Part shown: positions 54,801 through 64,000 of the stretch, in pieces
How positions within the stretch are numbered: the first letter of the stretch is position 1
Layout of the letters: each line of letters opens with the position of its first letter
The notes under the pieces: generated by a model
What the model was told of the DNA's origin: nothing
Databases searched by the model: none
The model's input: the letters and a program-made list of their open reading frames with translations, nothing else
Assembly (NCBI GenBank): GCA_035582835.1
Contig: JAYKAV010003166.1
Span: 1,910,611 to 1,974,610, forward strand
Reading direction: 5' to 3'
DNA from: Phoebastria nigripes
Taxonomy: Eukaryota; Chordata; Aves; Procellariiformes; Diomedeidae
Length of the DNA stretch: 64,000 nucleotides
Made by a program: the position numbers and the translations under genes

Positions 54801-55463
54801 TTTGGTTGTAGGTGGAGATCTTCTTTGGCTATTACCACTACTACAGCTTCCTCTCCATCGAGCTCTGTCTTGCTCGTTTATGATTGAAGAAGCCTCTTCT
54901 GTGTCTGCCAGTTCTATTGCTTCTATGTTGTTAGGTCTGGGATGATCACATACAACACATTTCCTGGCCTTCGCCCAGTTTTCGTATGTACAAACAGAAC
55001 AAGTCCAGTGCTGAGCCCTTGTGTTTAGTTTATTTCTGTCATTATATTCCTCACATGGATCAACAGAAAAAGGGACTGGTCTTGAACCAGAACCTGAAGA
55101 CTGAGGAGACTCTGTGGGACTCCTGGTCCTACGTTGAGACAAGCACTGAGTACACCTTATCGCTCTTGGCCAGTTCAAGTATGTGCACATGTGGCACGAC
55201 CATTTATTTGCACTTTCCATACTGTAAGATGATTTAACCCTTGGTCTTGCACTAGAATCTGGACATATCAAAGGACTACTCCCTCCTTCAGTGCTCGTAG
55301 GATCCCAGTCTCTACCAATATCACTTGAACCACTTTTAAAGGGATCTTCTGTGATAATTGTTCCACTAGGTCTCTGAGCACGACACATGGTACATTTGAT
55401 TGCAGACGGCCAATTTTCATATGTACAATACTCACAAGCCCATTTAATTCCACGCTCTGTCAT
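24680..55463 (-). CDS. ZRANB1: ZRANB1 (TRABID) deubiquitinase, complete coding region, nine exons
   Basis: Nine minus-strand exons join in frame: 55463-54650, 42278-42091, 39998-39845, 37367-37296, 36404-36206, 32547-32427, 31546-31417, 26131-25902 and 24898-24680. They encode exactly 708 residues, the mammalian TRABID length. Three NZF zinc fingers have Cys pairs at 10/13-24/27, 90/93-104/107 and 155/158-169/172, each followed by TY and W ubiquitin-contact residues. An ankyrin-type ubiquitin-binding domain spans about 260-340. The OTU domain runs to about 695, with nucleophile Cys443 (in TAGDCLLD) and His585 (in TRGHFSAL). The family cleaves K29-, K33- and K63-linked ubiquitin chains and acts in Wnt signalling and chromatin regulation. 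No frame break was seen. The start ATG at 55463 gives the conserved N terminus ([11 protein letters not shown]). Confidence 0.97.
24899..25901 (-). other. ZRANB1: ZRANB1 intron before last exon
   Basis: About 1.0 kb between exons 8 and 9. Contains an A run at about 25568-25591 (T in gene sense). No other feature recognised. Confidence 0.85.
25902..26131 (-). CDS. ZRANB1: ZRANB1 coding exon 8 (residues G560-E636, catalytic histidine)
   Basis: The acceptor TTTGTCGTAG lies above 26131 and the donor GTAAGG below 25902. It encodes [20 protein letters not shown], then [20 protein letters not shown], then the loop [11 protein letters not shown], and ends FLSAQE. His585 in TRGHFSAL is the catalytic histidine. 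The exon is 230 bp. Confidence 0.97.
26132..31416 (-). other. ZRANB1: ZRANB1 intron 7
   Basis: About 5.3 kb between exons 7 and 8. Holds an ERV LTR-like fragment at about 27902-28130, A runs at about 29921-29942 and 30719-30739, and a short GGAT repeat near 29377-29389. No exon recognised. Confidence 0.85.
27902..28130 (+). mobile_element. Fragment resembling an avian endogenous retrovirus LTR
   Basis: Starts TGTGGTGGGCTGACCTTGGC and includes blocks resembling a repeat common in bird genomes (GACAGGGAGATCACCCACCA, then TTACCGCCACGGACAAAA and TTTAATTTAATTTATTGCC). I recognise it as LTR-like, probably ERVL-type, but the family name is from memory. The far end is unclear, and no retroviral coding sequence or second LTR was seen. 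It is an old, non-coding fragment in ZRANB1 intron 7. Confidence 0.5.
31417..31546 (-). CDS. ZRANB1: ZRANB1 coding exon 7 (residues P517-Q559)
   Basis: The acceptor TTTGGTTCAG lies above 31546 and the donor GTAAGC below 31417. It encodes [20 protein letters not shown], then [20 protein letters not shown], then RFQ plus one base of Gly560. It forms the core strand-helix part of the OTU domain. The exon is 130 bp. Confidence 0.97.
31547..32426 (-). other. ZRANB1: ZRANB1 intron 6
   Basis: About 0.9 kb of AT-rich sequence between exons 6 and 7. Nothing else recognised. Confidence 0.85.
32427..32547 (-). CDS. ZRANB1: ZRANB1 coding exon 6 (residues W476-Q516)
   Basis: The acceptor ACATTTTAG lies above 32547 and the donor GTAAGA below 32427. 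In the correct frame it encodes [20 protein letters not shown], then [20 protein letters not shown]. The longest open frame here is a different, meaningless frame, so the exon is easily missed. The Trp-rich helix is characteristic of the TRABID/A20-type OTU fold. The exon is 121 bp. Confidence 0.96.
32548..36205 (-). other. ZRANB1: ZRANB1 intron 5
   Basis: About 3.7 kb between exons 5 and 6. T tracts lie at 32698-32712 and 32721-32730, and a CAAA/CAAC-rich stretch at about 33919-33985. No exon recognised. Confidence 0.85.
36206..36404 (-). CDS. ZRANB1: ZRANB1 coding exon 5 (residues E410-H475, catalytic cysteine)
   Basis: The acceptor TCATGTTGCAG lies above 36404 and the donor GTAAGT below 36206. 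It encodes [20 protein letters not shown], then [20 protein letters not shown], then [10 protein letters not shown] to HDCSH plus two bases of Trp476. Cys443 in AGDCLLD is the OTU nucleophile. The exon is 199 bp. Confidence 0.97.
36405..37295 (-). other. ZRANB1: ZRANB1 intron 4
   Basis: About 0.9 kb between exons 4 and 5, roughly a third of it an antisense CR1 3' end (about 36980-37289) that starts right after the donor. Confidence 0.85.
36980..37289 (+). mobile_element. CR1 LINE 3' end, 5'-truncated
   Basis: The sequence follows the CR1 3' end. It has the GAGGGTGGTGAGGCACT and GTTGCCCAGAGAGGTGG blocks, then CCCCATCCCTGGAAACATTC, then GGTCCCTTCCAACCCAAACT, ending ATTCTATGATTTTATGATTC. The tail matches the CR1 octamer-type 3' repeat. 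It lies antisense in ZRANB1 intron 4 with its tail against the exon 4 donor. The 5' boundary is approximate. Confidence 0.9.
37296..37367 (-). CDS. ZRANB1: ZRANB1 coding exon 4 (residues D386-K409, short exon)
   Basis: A 72-bp exon that is easily missed. The acceptor ATTTTTCCAG lies above 37367 and the donor GTAAAT (37295-37290) below. It encodes [20 protein letters not shown] and then DVQK, plus one base of Glu410. An N at 37351 is the third base of a CCN proline codon and is silent. The donor is not consensus at +5 and touches the end of a CR1 element (ends about 37289). Confidence 0.96.
37368..39844 (-). other. ZRANB1: ZRANB1 intron 3
   Basis: About 2.5 kb between exons 3 and 4. Contains a G12 run followed by A/G-rich sequence (37668-37720) and a T run near 38531-38544. 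No exon recognised. Confidence 0.85.
37668..37720. repeat. G12 run followed by A/G-rich tract
   Basis: Twelve Gs then GA-interrupted A runs in ZRANB1 intron 3; C- and T-rich in gene sense. Confidence 0.9.
39845..39998 (-). CDS. ZRANB1: ZRANB1 coding exon 3 (residues 335-385)
   Basis: The acceptor TACGTTACAG lies above 39998 and the donor GTAGTT below 39845. It encodes [20 protein letters not shown] through [13 protein letters not shown] to FTLPA plus one base of Asp386. It joins the ankyrin domain to the start of the OTU domain. The exon is 154 bp. Confidence 0.96.
41018..41510. repeat. 16-bp minisatellite with unresolved centre
   Basis: Near-perfect tandem copies of the 16-bp unit GGAGGAAGGCAAAGGT, about 6.7 copies before and 5.9 after a 290-base run of N (41126-41415). 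Copies are essentially identical, which suggests recent expansion or homogenisation. It lies in ZRANB1 intron 2, pyrimidine-rich in gene sense. Open frames across it are artefacts of the repeat and the N gap. Confidence 0.97.
41126..41415. other. Assembly gap (290 Ns)
   Basis: A run of 290 Ns inside the minisatellite array. The true number of copies is unknown. Confidence 0.99.
42091..42278 (-). CDS. ZRANB1: ZRANB1 coding exon 2 (residues 272-334)
   Basis: The acceptor TTTTCTTCAG lies just above 42278 and the donor GTGAGT just below 42091. The exon completes Gly272, then reads [18 protein letters not shown] through [16 protein letters not shown] to LLTE. This is most of the ankyrin-repeat ubiquitin-binding domain. 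2 + 62 codons = 188 bp. Confidence 0.97.
43575..43648. repeat. 37-bp perfect tandem duplication
   Basis: A 37-bp unit starting AACCAAAAAAACGAACACAA is present twice head to tail (43575-43611 and 43612-43648) with no mismatch. It follows a CA/A-rich stretch (43520-43574) that probably supplied the instability. Confidence 0.95.
45721..45785. repeat. GA microsatellite followed by A-rich tract
   Basis: A (GA)n stretch at about 45727-45739 is followed by A runs broken by G to 45785. Confidence 0.9.
46933..46946. repeat. C14 homopolymer
   Basis: Fourteen consecutive Cs; length may be unreliable in the assembly. Confidence 0.9.
49718..49735. repeat. (CA)n microsatellite
   Basis: Nine uninterrupted AC dinucleotides. 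Confidence 0.9.
54650..55463 (-). CDS. ZRANB1: ZRANB1 coding exon 1 (residues 1-271, three NZF fingers)
   Basis: Translation starts at 55463 with [19 protein letters not shown]. The exon holds all three NZF fingers and the Ser/Arg-rich linker, and ends at [10 protein letters not shown] plus one base of Gly272. The donor GTAAGT follows (54649-54644). The three fingers share the W-x-C-x2-C-T-Y-x-N-W pattern, which fixes the identity. Reading past the donor gives a short artificial tail ([13 protein letters not shown]), so a simple ORF overshoots. Confidence 0.97.
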
Positions 55464-55483
55464 CGTGCACTTCTTGAAACGAA
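55464..55483 (-). other. ZRANB1: ZRANB1 5' UTR segment joined to the start exon
   Basis: Immediately above the ATG the minus strand reads TTCGTTTCAAGAAGTGCACG, preceded by CTGACGCAG. That AG with a pyrimidine-containing upstream stretch is a reasonable acceptor, which would put the remaining 5' UTR in a distant exon outside the window. A longer 5' UTR without this splice cannot be excluded. Confidence 0.6.
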
Positions 55484-55557
55484 CTGCGTCAGGCAGAAAG
55501 CTAAGTAATCAGAATACATCATTAGTACACAATGGTTGCATAGGAGCTCTGTTTCAA

Positions 55558-55653
55558 AAAAAAAAAAAAAAAAGGAAAAAGGAAAAAAAGGAAAAAAAAG
55601 AAAAAACAAAGAAAAAACAAAGAAAAAAGAAAAAAAAAGAAAAAAAGAAAAGT
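55558..55653. repeat. Purine (A/G) tract upstream of the ZRANB1 start exon
   Basis: About 95 bases, nearly all A and G with two C interruptions. In ZRANB1 sense it is a long T/C tract 75-170 bases above the proposed acceptor at 55484. Confidence 0.95.
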
Positions 55654-57685
55654 AAATGAGATTTAACCCAGTTGATGTGTACTGCATCAAATACAAAAAA
55701 CAGGCTGGGCAAATGGGCAATCTTTTTTTCTTGGTACTATTAGAACATTTAGGGGGAGAAAAACCACTGTGAAAAGGGTAAGACTTGAGCTAATTGCATT
55801 TTAAATGCAGAATTCAAGATTTCCTAGTGCAGAAATGAAAACTCAGTCCTGCATTTCTGGAATTTCTTAAATTTGAACAGAGGCTTCCAAAACAAATTCA
55901 GAAAACAGATACATATTAAGCACTGAGAATACTGGAAAAGAGACCAATATGGCTACAGAAACAAGTCACAAATATTAAATTACTGAAATAAAACTCAATA
56001 CGAATACAGCAGTACAAGAAAAGGAACACAAAAGTCTAGATCCTGTGACATCTATTGCAAGACCTCACAGGACTTCGAGGGAAGGAGTGTATCAGGTGGG
56101 CAGTTATACAATAAGTAAGCAGTTCTTTCAGAAAAGTAAGTGTAGGAGTTTACGTAAAATGCACACATTTTAAAATTTTATACCTGTGCTTAACCAAGAC
56201 TGGGCCTTGATTGGACATCGCTCGTAACAGCAGTGTTACAAAGTTAAAATACCACTTGAAAGCAAGCACAAGCTGTGTGTGTTGACAAGCTAACGTAGTA
56301 TTTTCATTCTACAAATCCAGATTTCAATCCAATTCCAACTCACTTTTTCTCTAATGAAGAGGGGATTCTGTCTTCATGCTGGCTCAGACCTTTTCCTCAG
56401 ATTGCCAAATATGAAGGATGAGACTAAGCAGATAACTATTCCTGTAAACAAAATGAAAACAGACTCATTATAGGTTTCCTACTGGACCTGAGTAACCAGA
56501 AAGTTAATTATTAAATGCCACACCTATTCTGATCCCAATTTACTTGTTTAAACTCAGTCATGACTGGCTGAGACTAACATATAGAGTGGTTAAAATAAAC
56601 CAATATTTATAAAGAACCAGTCGCCACACAAGTGATCAATCTGCTTAAGTAAAAGAACTAGATCCAAGCAATGTCAAATTCACACCAAAACGTCTATAAA
56701 CACTCTTATTGAATCTGGANTCTGATTGGAATCTGAAACAGGATGGGGAGGGGAAAAAAGGCTCTGATCCCCTCCAGTTTGTGTAGAGAGCATAATAGAG
56801 GGAAAGGGTGAGGCAGGTAGATAAAGGAAAAATAGAAAAATATATACAGTCTGTTTCCTCCCTTACCACAGAATCGTTACCCAACATATAGGACTCAATT
56901 ATGTGCTATTTTTAAGCATGCAAAACTGTTTAAAATACAAATTTGTCATACCAATTGACTGACAATTCTCATTCATCATATTGCAACTCTCTTGGCTAAC
57001 AAAAACACCCAGAATCTAGTAAACAAAAACTCAGAAGTTACACAACAGGATTAAATTCAAAACTAGATACATCGAACTAAAAATTAATTTATTATGTTCT
57101 CCAATTAGGAAATGTTTTATGAGTTAGTACATTCTTCACTGAAATACCTTCACACACACCTTGCTCTACCAAGGCATAGCTAAATGTCCACTTAAATTTG
57201 TCACCCTTACTGCTACTGTCTCCCTTCTGTGGATTCCAGCAGGCAGCATCGGTTTTTTCCAACAGCTCAACTCTGATCTATTCACCAGATCAGGTGGCTG
57301 CATGAATGAGGGAGGGGCTATCGCATGGCCAGGACAGAGGAGAGGGCAGGACTATCCCTTCCAGCAGTGATCCATATTTATGCTGCACGAGAGCAGATGA
57401 GCAATTGGCAACACGTAAAGCTTTCTCATAAAGCTTGGGTTCTAATATTACTTGTCTGAACAGCCTGCAGAGCACTTCACTCCCACCTATACGTTATAAA
57501 ACTGTGTCAGACTAAGGAATGCGCCAAGAAGGCAATTAGGCTTCCCCTCCACCATTCGCTCATAAAAGTCCATGCCCATGCATAGTGGCAAAAAAAGAGC
57601 AAGACCATACTAGGGTCCCCATATCTGTAATAAAATAAGTGAAAAATACATACTATACACTAGAATACAAAGTCAACTTGATTTT

Positions 57686-58205
57686 CATAGAATGGTTTTG
57701 GTTGGAAGGGACCTTAAAGATCATCTAGTTCCAACCCCCCTGCCATGAGCAGCGACACCTTCCACTAGACCAGGTTGCTCAAAGCCCCATCCAGCCTGGC
57801 CTTGAACACTTCCAGGGATGGGGCATCCACAACTTCTCTGGGCAACCTGTTCCAGTGCCTCACCACCCTCATAGTGAAGAATTTCTTCCTTCTATCTAAT
57901 CTAAATCTACCCTCTTTCAGTTTAAAGCCATTACNCCCTGTCCTATCACTACATGCCCTTGTCAAAAGTCCCTCTCCAGCTTTCTTGTAGGCCCCCTTCA
58001 GGTACTGGAAGGCTGCTATCAGGTCTCCCCGAAGCCTTCTCTTCTCCAGGCTGAACAACCCCAACTCTCTCAGCCTGTCTTCATAGGAGAGGTGCTCCAG
58101 CCCTCTGATATCTTCGTGGCCCTCCTCTGGACTCGCTCCAACAGGTCCATGTCCTTCTTATGTTGGGGGCCCCAGAGCTGAACGCAGTACTCGGTACCCC
58201 TTTTA
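57686..58205 (-). mobile_element. CR1 LINE 3' end, 5'-truncated, with ORF2 remnant
   Basis: Minus-strand reading of 58064-57765 gives the C-terminal end of the CR1 ORF2 (reverse transcriptase) protein, with [19 protein letters not shown] and then [17 protein letters not shown]. The element then runs through the same 3' UTR blocks as the 37-kb copy and ends CCATTCTATGAAA near 57686. It is 5'-truncated near 58205 as usual for CR1, and sits sense-oriented to ZRANB1 in its 5' intron. An N lies at 57935. Confidence 0.92.
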
Positions 58206-61200
58206 CTAAAGGTGACTTCATAATGAAGACTTTTCAGAAACTTGGAGGAAAAACAGTTTCTCTACTCCATAAACAAACTAAAACTTTGCCAAAACACCTC
58301 CTATATGAGTACACTATATGCTAGATTTATCTATTCCATTTGGTCAAGCCTCTTTTCCCCAATTCCCAAAAATAAGTTTTTTAATTACTTTAACATTTCT
58401 TCATAAGCTTATTCTCTCTATAAACAGTAGAGAGTTCTCTGAGATATTGACGTTTCCTAGTTAGGAACTGAAGACAGTTGAACATGGTTTTCAGAAAAGA
58501 GAATGAAGCAGCGCACCGTCTNTGCACCCTGCCAACTGCCACCAGCAGAACCACCAAGAGCAGTTTCACTTGTGTTACAAAGGACAACCAGAAAGTGGCT
58601 GTCCCAATACTTCAATGCCCAATACAANCTTGAGAATAATTTCTACCTGAGCAGAAGCTGGTACTTTTTCAGTAGGTAATGCTTTCAATCAAGAGCTAGA
58701 TCAGCATACAGTGAGTGATGAAGCCCAAGAGGGATCTGTAACTGTAAATGGTGTCTTACCTGCCCTAGTTTGTAAAGCCCTAAACCCAGCAGTTCCCATT
58801 GCAAACAAATCCCAACCCACATTTGGGATGGGGCAAGAAAACAAAGCATCATCTGTTTTACTGAAATTAAGACTGGGAAAGGAGATTGCTGCTCAAGTTG
58901 AAAAGCAGCTGGTTGCAAAAACGATCTAAACAAATACTGGGATACTATTTATGAAACTAAATAGCAGAGTATATACTGTGTTACAGAAAAGCTTTCATAT
59001 ATATCATGAGATTAGGCTTTTAGCTGCAATTATTCTCTGTGCCCCTTAAAAAGCTAGATGCTTTCAGACATAATTCTTAGAGAGGCTGAGTATCTGCAGC
59101 TTCAAAAGCCTCTGAGATATGAGCTCACTACTTCCGAACACGAGGCCTCAGGTTATTATGAAGTAAAGAATATAAAAAGGCTCAATGGAGCAATGCAATT
59201 TCTCTTCTGCGGTAGCTCTGCCAACACGCACCACGGCACACTAGATGAGGAAACTTAGCACTTTCACATAGCAGGTTTTTTTTTTTTTTACTTTTAGGTC
59301 TTGCTCTGACCCCCAGCTGCACCCCACCCCAGGGACACCAGAACCATCTGATTCACTGGTGATACAGGANCATCATCCAGCCACTGAGCAGTTTGAAGCT
59401 TGTTACATTTTTTCAGAATTACTTCTTTGCCACTCTGTCTTCAAGTTAACTTGTTATTTTAGATTCTTCACAGAGGAGAAGTTGAATCACGTAGTACCTC
59501 CTCTCACAGAGAAATAGCACAACAGTGACTGTGAAGTGCAGGTGCCTGCCTTAATGTCCAAAAAACATGAGCAGACAAGAAATTAAAACCCACAAAACTC
59601 CCAAGCAAGTTCCAATTGATCAGTTTATATAGCGTGCTAAACACCTTCTGGACAGACTAGTAGAGTAACTCAGTACATTAAAGAGGAGAATATATTAAAT
59701 TCTGATAAATCAAATAACAAAGAAAAAAAAATCAAAACATTATCAGACTACCTTTTTACTAAATAAAGTCAGTCTGAAAAGGTCAGACCTAGAACAGTCA
59801 CAAATTTTTCTTTTGCTTTGTTTCAACTTTTAAGAATATTCTTCTTTTTAGGTGCATGGGAAAACACAAAATGGCACACAGAAATTGGGAAGAAACAATG
59901 AAGTCCTCAAATAACATTTTTATGACAGGATATATTATACTCCCCTCAATTTAATTATTCACTGTGTCCAGAAGTTATTTTTCCTTTGGCTCAAACAAGG
60001 AACAATATGGAGCTCCATTTCATTAAATGATCAAGCCCTTCCCCGTAAACAGGCCAGACGCTGATTTAGACCAGTCTACACTACGGATCTTTTGCTGGGA
60101 TGGTGCTGGCAGAAACCTTAAGTAATTATACTGATCAAATCAGTGTTCCCACCTTAACTCATTTTGCTCATGTGGACGGATTTTCAAACAAAGCTAACTG
60201 CTTCTATATTTACAGGGAAAAGAGAGCTTAGGTATCAACTTAAGCCTTCAGCAAGACTTGCAAGGCAGAAGAGATCCACCCTCCTTCCCCCCGATGTAGC
60301 TGCCTCTCTTAGGCTGCTCCAAAAAGAAAGGCAGGCTGGTTTATTTATTTTTATTTTAAAACACTGAAGCAACTTTTCGGATGAACAACATAAGCAGAAG
60401 CATCTTGTTCTGAAAGAAAGAGAGGTCTCCATAACAAAGGCAGAATCTATTAACTCAGCAGTTTACGAGTGTAGAAGTAACACCTTTCACACATCCAACC
60501 ACAAAAAGGAGCAGAGAGGAACAGGACCGCGAGTCAAAGCAAAAGATCAAACAGCAGCACTTTCACTGACCGTATTCTTTATGTATTATGAAACATGGTG
60601 TATTTAAATTCACATCTACCAAGAAAGGGTCTCAATCTGACAGCTGTAATTGCTCACTGACAGCTGGATAACGTTGCTGTGAAGTTTATATATACACACG
60701 ATGGACAAACAGCTTTTTAAGAAAAATTGCCTATGATTAACCCTGCAAAATTTGACACATTTTCAGAAGTGTTCCCTCTTGTATGTCACTACCTCAAGTT
60801 CTCTTCCAATTACCCATAAAAAATTAGCATACTTCTTAGAAAACTGAAGTTCATTTATACACAAATAAGCTTTCTAATTAAAGCTGTAAAAGGAAAACCT
60901 GTTAAAATCACACATCTGGATTATCACCTTAAATGGTTATAGTAAAATATGCACTAGTCTGAATTCAGATAGTTGTAGCTGGNTTTGCTCTGTAAAACTG
61001 CAGAACATTTTTAAAAGATGCTTAAGATGAATTCAAGTCAACTGTTCACAGTAGGAAACAAAGCAATGGTTTGATTTCACTGTTTCCAAACAAATACATT
61101 TATAAACACTGCCACTGTTGCTGACTCTAACCACGGTCATATAAGCTGTACCAAGGGACTCCTCAAACAAAAATTTTGCCAATTTGCAAATACAGCCAGT

Positions 61201-64000
61201 AGGAAGGTCTAGAACATAAGAGAGCTGTAAACAAGCTTAAATCAAAAAGGCCAATTTGTTTCTTTCAAACTTGTAAACTCTCTGAAAACCTCCTCAGCAA
61301 TTTCTTACATAAAAGACATTGCTATTTAACTGGCTCAAATTCACTTTTGTTATCTGGGGCCAAGAATCCTTGTGAAGTATCACACTGTCAATACACTTCA
61401 ACAAAAACAACTTAGATTTTTAAATAACCTATTTGAAATTTATTGCCAAGTATTAAGAATCGATTTTCACATGAAATTTGCCCTGCCTAATTTTCTAAGG
61501 TGGAATTTTACTGACACTTTCTTCCCTTAACTTACTAAACTTACTTACTCCACCTTCAACTATTCACTATTCTTGCATGACTGCTTTCTCAAGAATTCAG
61601 CATAAGCCTCAACACATCAGTATATTAAAGCATAAAATTTGAACCTAGGCTTCTATAGTTTGAAGGGAACTAGCAATAAGTTCCATTGTCATCTCTGGAA
61701 ATTAGTTTTAAAAAAAAAAAATTAAGAACACTGACTTTGTCAATGGGACAACCAGATCAGATCAGCACTGAATCTGGAAGCTTTGCAGTAAGGGCAATAA
61801 CTATGTATTATAATAAAGAACGGAAAGATTACTGCAAAGTCACAAATGTAGAAGCATTTTCTGTGTTAGCCTGAATACACTGAAGCAAGGAATTTAACAA
61901 GTAAGCATAGTTTGCTTTGGTTGTTAGGACAGTTCTTTAAAAATGAAAGGATACTGTCCCAAACAGATCAGCAAAAAGGAGAAAATACCCTGTCATCTCA
62001 GGAAAGAGCATTGAAATAGCTTTCTGCAAGCTGCTCTATGAGGTGGGGTTTTTTGCTTACGGAATTTTTATTTCTTTAAAGAACACTAGCTGGCTATTTG
62101 CAGTACAGACAGTAGGAACCAGTCTCAGACTGCAACTGTCATTACAGAACGCAGAAACCCCTTTCTTACAAAATACAGATACAAAGCAAGAACTATGTTG
62201 GAAGACAGAGGCTTTTGTCAAACTATATTATCCCTCCCATCCTCACCCCAGTAAGAGCACTGCTCTCGAAACACACAAGGACCACCTTTGCTCTTCTGAG
62301 CAGTAGAGCTGCATTGGGTAAATTCTGATGGGCTTCATTTACATACAATTAATAAAAAATTGCTTTCATTTTGATTCATGGATTCGCATCTCATCTCAAA
62401 GCATCTTAAGTCTACTTTATTAGGTATTTATGGTATTCAGAAAAATTACGCTGATTTTGCTTCAGCTTTCTTTTCAATATTCTATTCACACTTCCAATCC
62501 AACTGCTATCATTTCAAATAAACCTTAAAGCCTGACTTTTCATAAGCAAGAGATTTATATTGCAGTTTTAATGNAAGAGGATGCCTAATTTTGCAAACGT
62601 TCTATGCAGTAAGAAGTCAAACATTCNGGAGGTTAAGACCTTAGGAGACATCTGAAATACAAGAACTGACAATGAACTTTAGGTTAGGATGTAGACCTAA
62701 CTATGAACAGACTCTTCTGCAAAAGCTGAAAACTCATCACAGAATTAACAGGTATTTGACAATACTAAACATTCACTTTCTGCTGTCATTTTTTATTTTG
62801 ATGTTTACCCCTTGAAGCATTTTTGTGCTCTTAACCATTACAGTTTCCATTTGATTTGTTACTCATCTCAAATGGGTCAAACTACACATAGCTCTATTAA
62901 ATTTGTGACTAAAAGCTAGGAAAACCTTAACTGCTGAAAACAACCTATAATAAACAATAGCAGCGGCTTGCAGTTCAGTCCTCTCTCTTATTTCAGGAGA
63001 GTTACATTTTTCAGGGTTTTTTGGTTTTGTTTTAAACTCAATTAAAAGTGAACAACTATTTAGATCAGATGTTACTACACNTTAGGATGGACTAAATACG
63101 ACTGCTTACTTAGAAACCAATACTATTTGGGAAAATGAGAGTAAGCAGATCAACAGTTACATAATGCACAGCATCTCCCACACAATACTAATCAAAAACC
63201 AAGCAAAGTGACTCAAAATAATGAGCTATGATAGAGTATTTGCATAAATACAGCCAGCGACATTTAATGAATCTGAACATCATGAACAGTCAGCAACAGG
63301 CAAATACTGACTCAAGATAAGATGTACAATACAGTAACAAATATACATAATAAAACACAACAGAATTGTTAAAACTTCATTTTTAAGACTTTGCATTGGA
63401 CAAAGCGCAGAAGTTGAACAAGAGGATTCTTTATAAAAAGTGAGGTCAAATACAAAAATATAGTTTAATCTGTGTTTAGACTATATGCCTAAAACACGAG
63501 ACTCATTTTTGTTTAGATCTCGGGCATCCTCACACAAGATGAGGAAAACCAGATGTCATGCTCTGAACAAAAACACACTGTGGAGTCAGACATCAAAACT
63601 TAAACCTGTCCAACAACGAAGGAACGTTATATTAAGACTTGTATGTTTGACATTCAGTTTAGTAATTATCCTCTGGACCTCCTCAATACTGGCTGACCAT
63701 AAATTAAATCATGGCTACATGCAGACATAGTCCCCATTTGGGGGAGAAAAACCACCTGCCTCCAAATGAAACAAGGAAACACACACTCAACATCAACTAT
63801 TGTGTAGTTCCCTCCTAATTAATGGCAAGCCACTTTCAGATACAGTTAAGGACTGTCTTTGGTACACGCATTTGCAATTGGGCTATATTTAAGACTAGTT
63901 CTAGTTCAAGTAAGCCATACAAGCTACACTCGTTTTATCCGGCTCTTCCTAAGACACTGGCTAGACAGCAAAGCATCAAAAAAAGAAAAAAAAAAAAAAA

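Larger units (their letters stand above)
55484..64000 (-). other. ZRANB1: ZRANB1 5' UTR intron (inferred)
   Basis: No coding exon was recognised upstream of the start exon. Contains an A/G-rich tract (55558-55653) and a 5'-truncated CR1 (about 57686-58205). No CpG island or clear promoter was seen, so the transcription start probably lies beyond 64000. Confidence 0.6.

Noticed and set aside
55387..55659. Lys/Glu-rich open frame
   Set aside because: Antisense to the ZRANB1 start exon plus an A/G tract.
58711..58929. 72-codon open frame with ordinary-looking composition
   Set aside because: No recognised family, splice sites or neighbouring exon; chance frame in an intron.

Overview
The window is vertebrate, almost certainly bird, nuclear DNA. 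It has large introns with GT/AG junctions and two CR1 LINE 3' ends, one carrying the ATTCTATGAT-type tail typical of birds. It also holds a fragment resembling a common avian ERV LTR. Species cannot be named. Single Ns are scattered throughout, and one 290-base N gap (41126-41415) lies inside a minisatellite. There are no bacterial-style genes, operons or CRISPR arrays.

Two protein-coding genes lie tail to tail. On the + strand, 1 to about 19680 is the 3' part of CTBP2, the C-terminal-binding protein 2 corepressor, whose exons also form the RIBEYE B domain. Eight coding exons (7012-18316) join in frame to 426 residues. They lack only the 19 residues and one base that come from an upstream first coding exon. 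That gives the 445-residue family length, with catalytic Arg272, Glu301 and His321 and pocket Trp324 in place. A 3' UTR of about 1.4 kb follows, with four AATAAA signals.

On the - strand, 24680-55463 holds the whole coding region of ZRANB1 (TRABID), an OTU-family deubiquitinase. Nine coding exons join in frame to exactly 708 residues: three NZF zinc fingers, an ankyrin-type ubiquitin-binding domain, and the OTU domain with Cys443 and His585. The start codon is at 55463, in an exon that appears to begin about 20 bases upstream. 55484-64000 is read as the first (5' UTR) intron; the promoter lies beyond the window.

Region by region: 1-7011 CTBP2 intron; 7012-18316 CTBP2 exons and introns; 18317-19680 CTBP2 3' UTR; 19681-24679 convergent 3' region, probably ZRANB1 3' UTR with very long A tracts (U tracts in ZRANB1 RNA); 24680-55463 ZRANB1 exons and introns with two CR1/LTR insertions and a 16-bp minisatellite; 55484-64000 ZRANB1 5' intron with a second CR1.

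The two proteins do not form a pathway unit. What links them is the shared 3' boundary, which is also convergent in human at 10q26. I found no unknown multigene system. The observations most worth checking are the inverted CR1 pair in the ZRANB1 pre-mRNA, a CR1 tail touching a ZRANB1 splice donor, a Gly-to-Ala change in the CTBP2 dinucleotide-binding motif, and the bidirectional polyadenylation signals.
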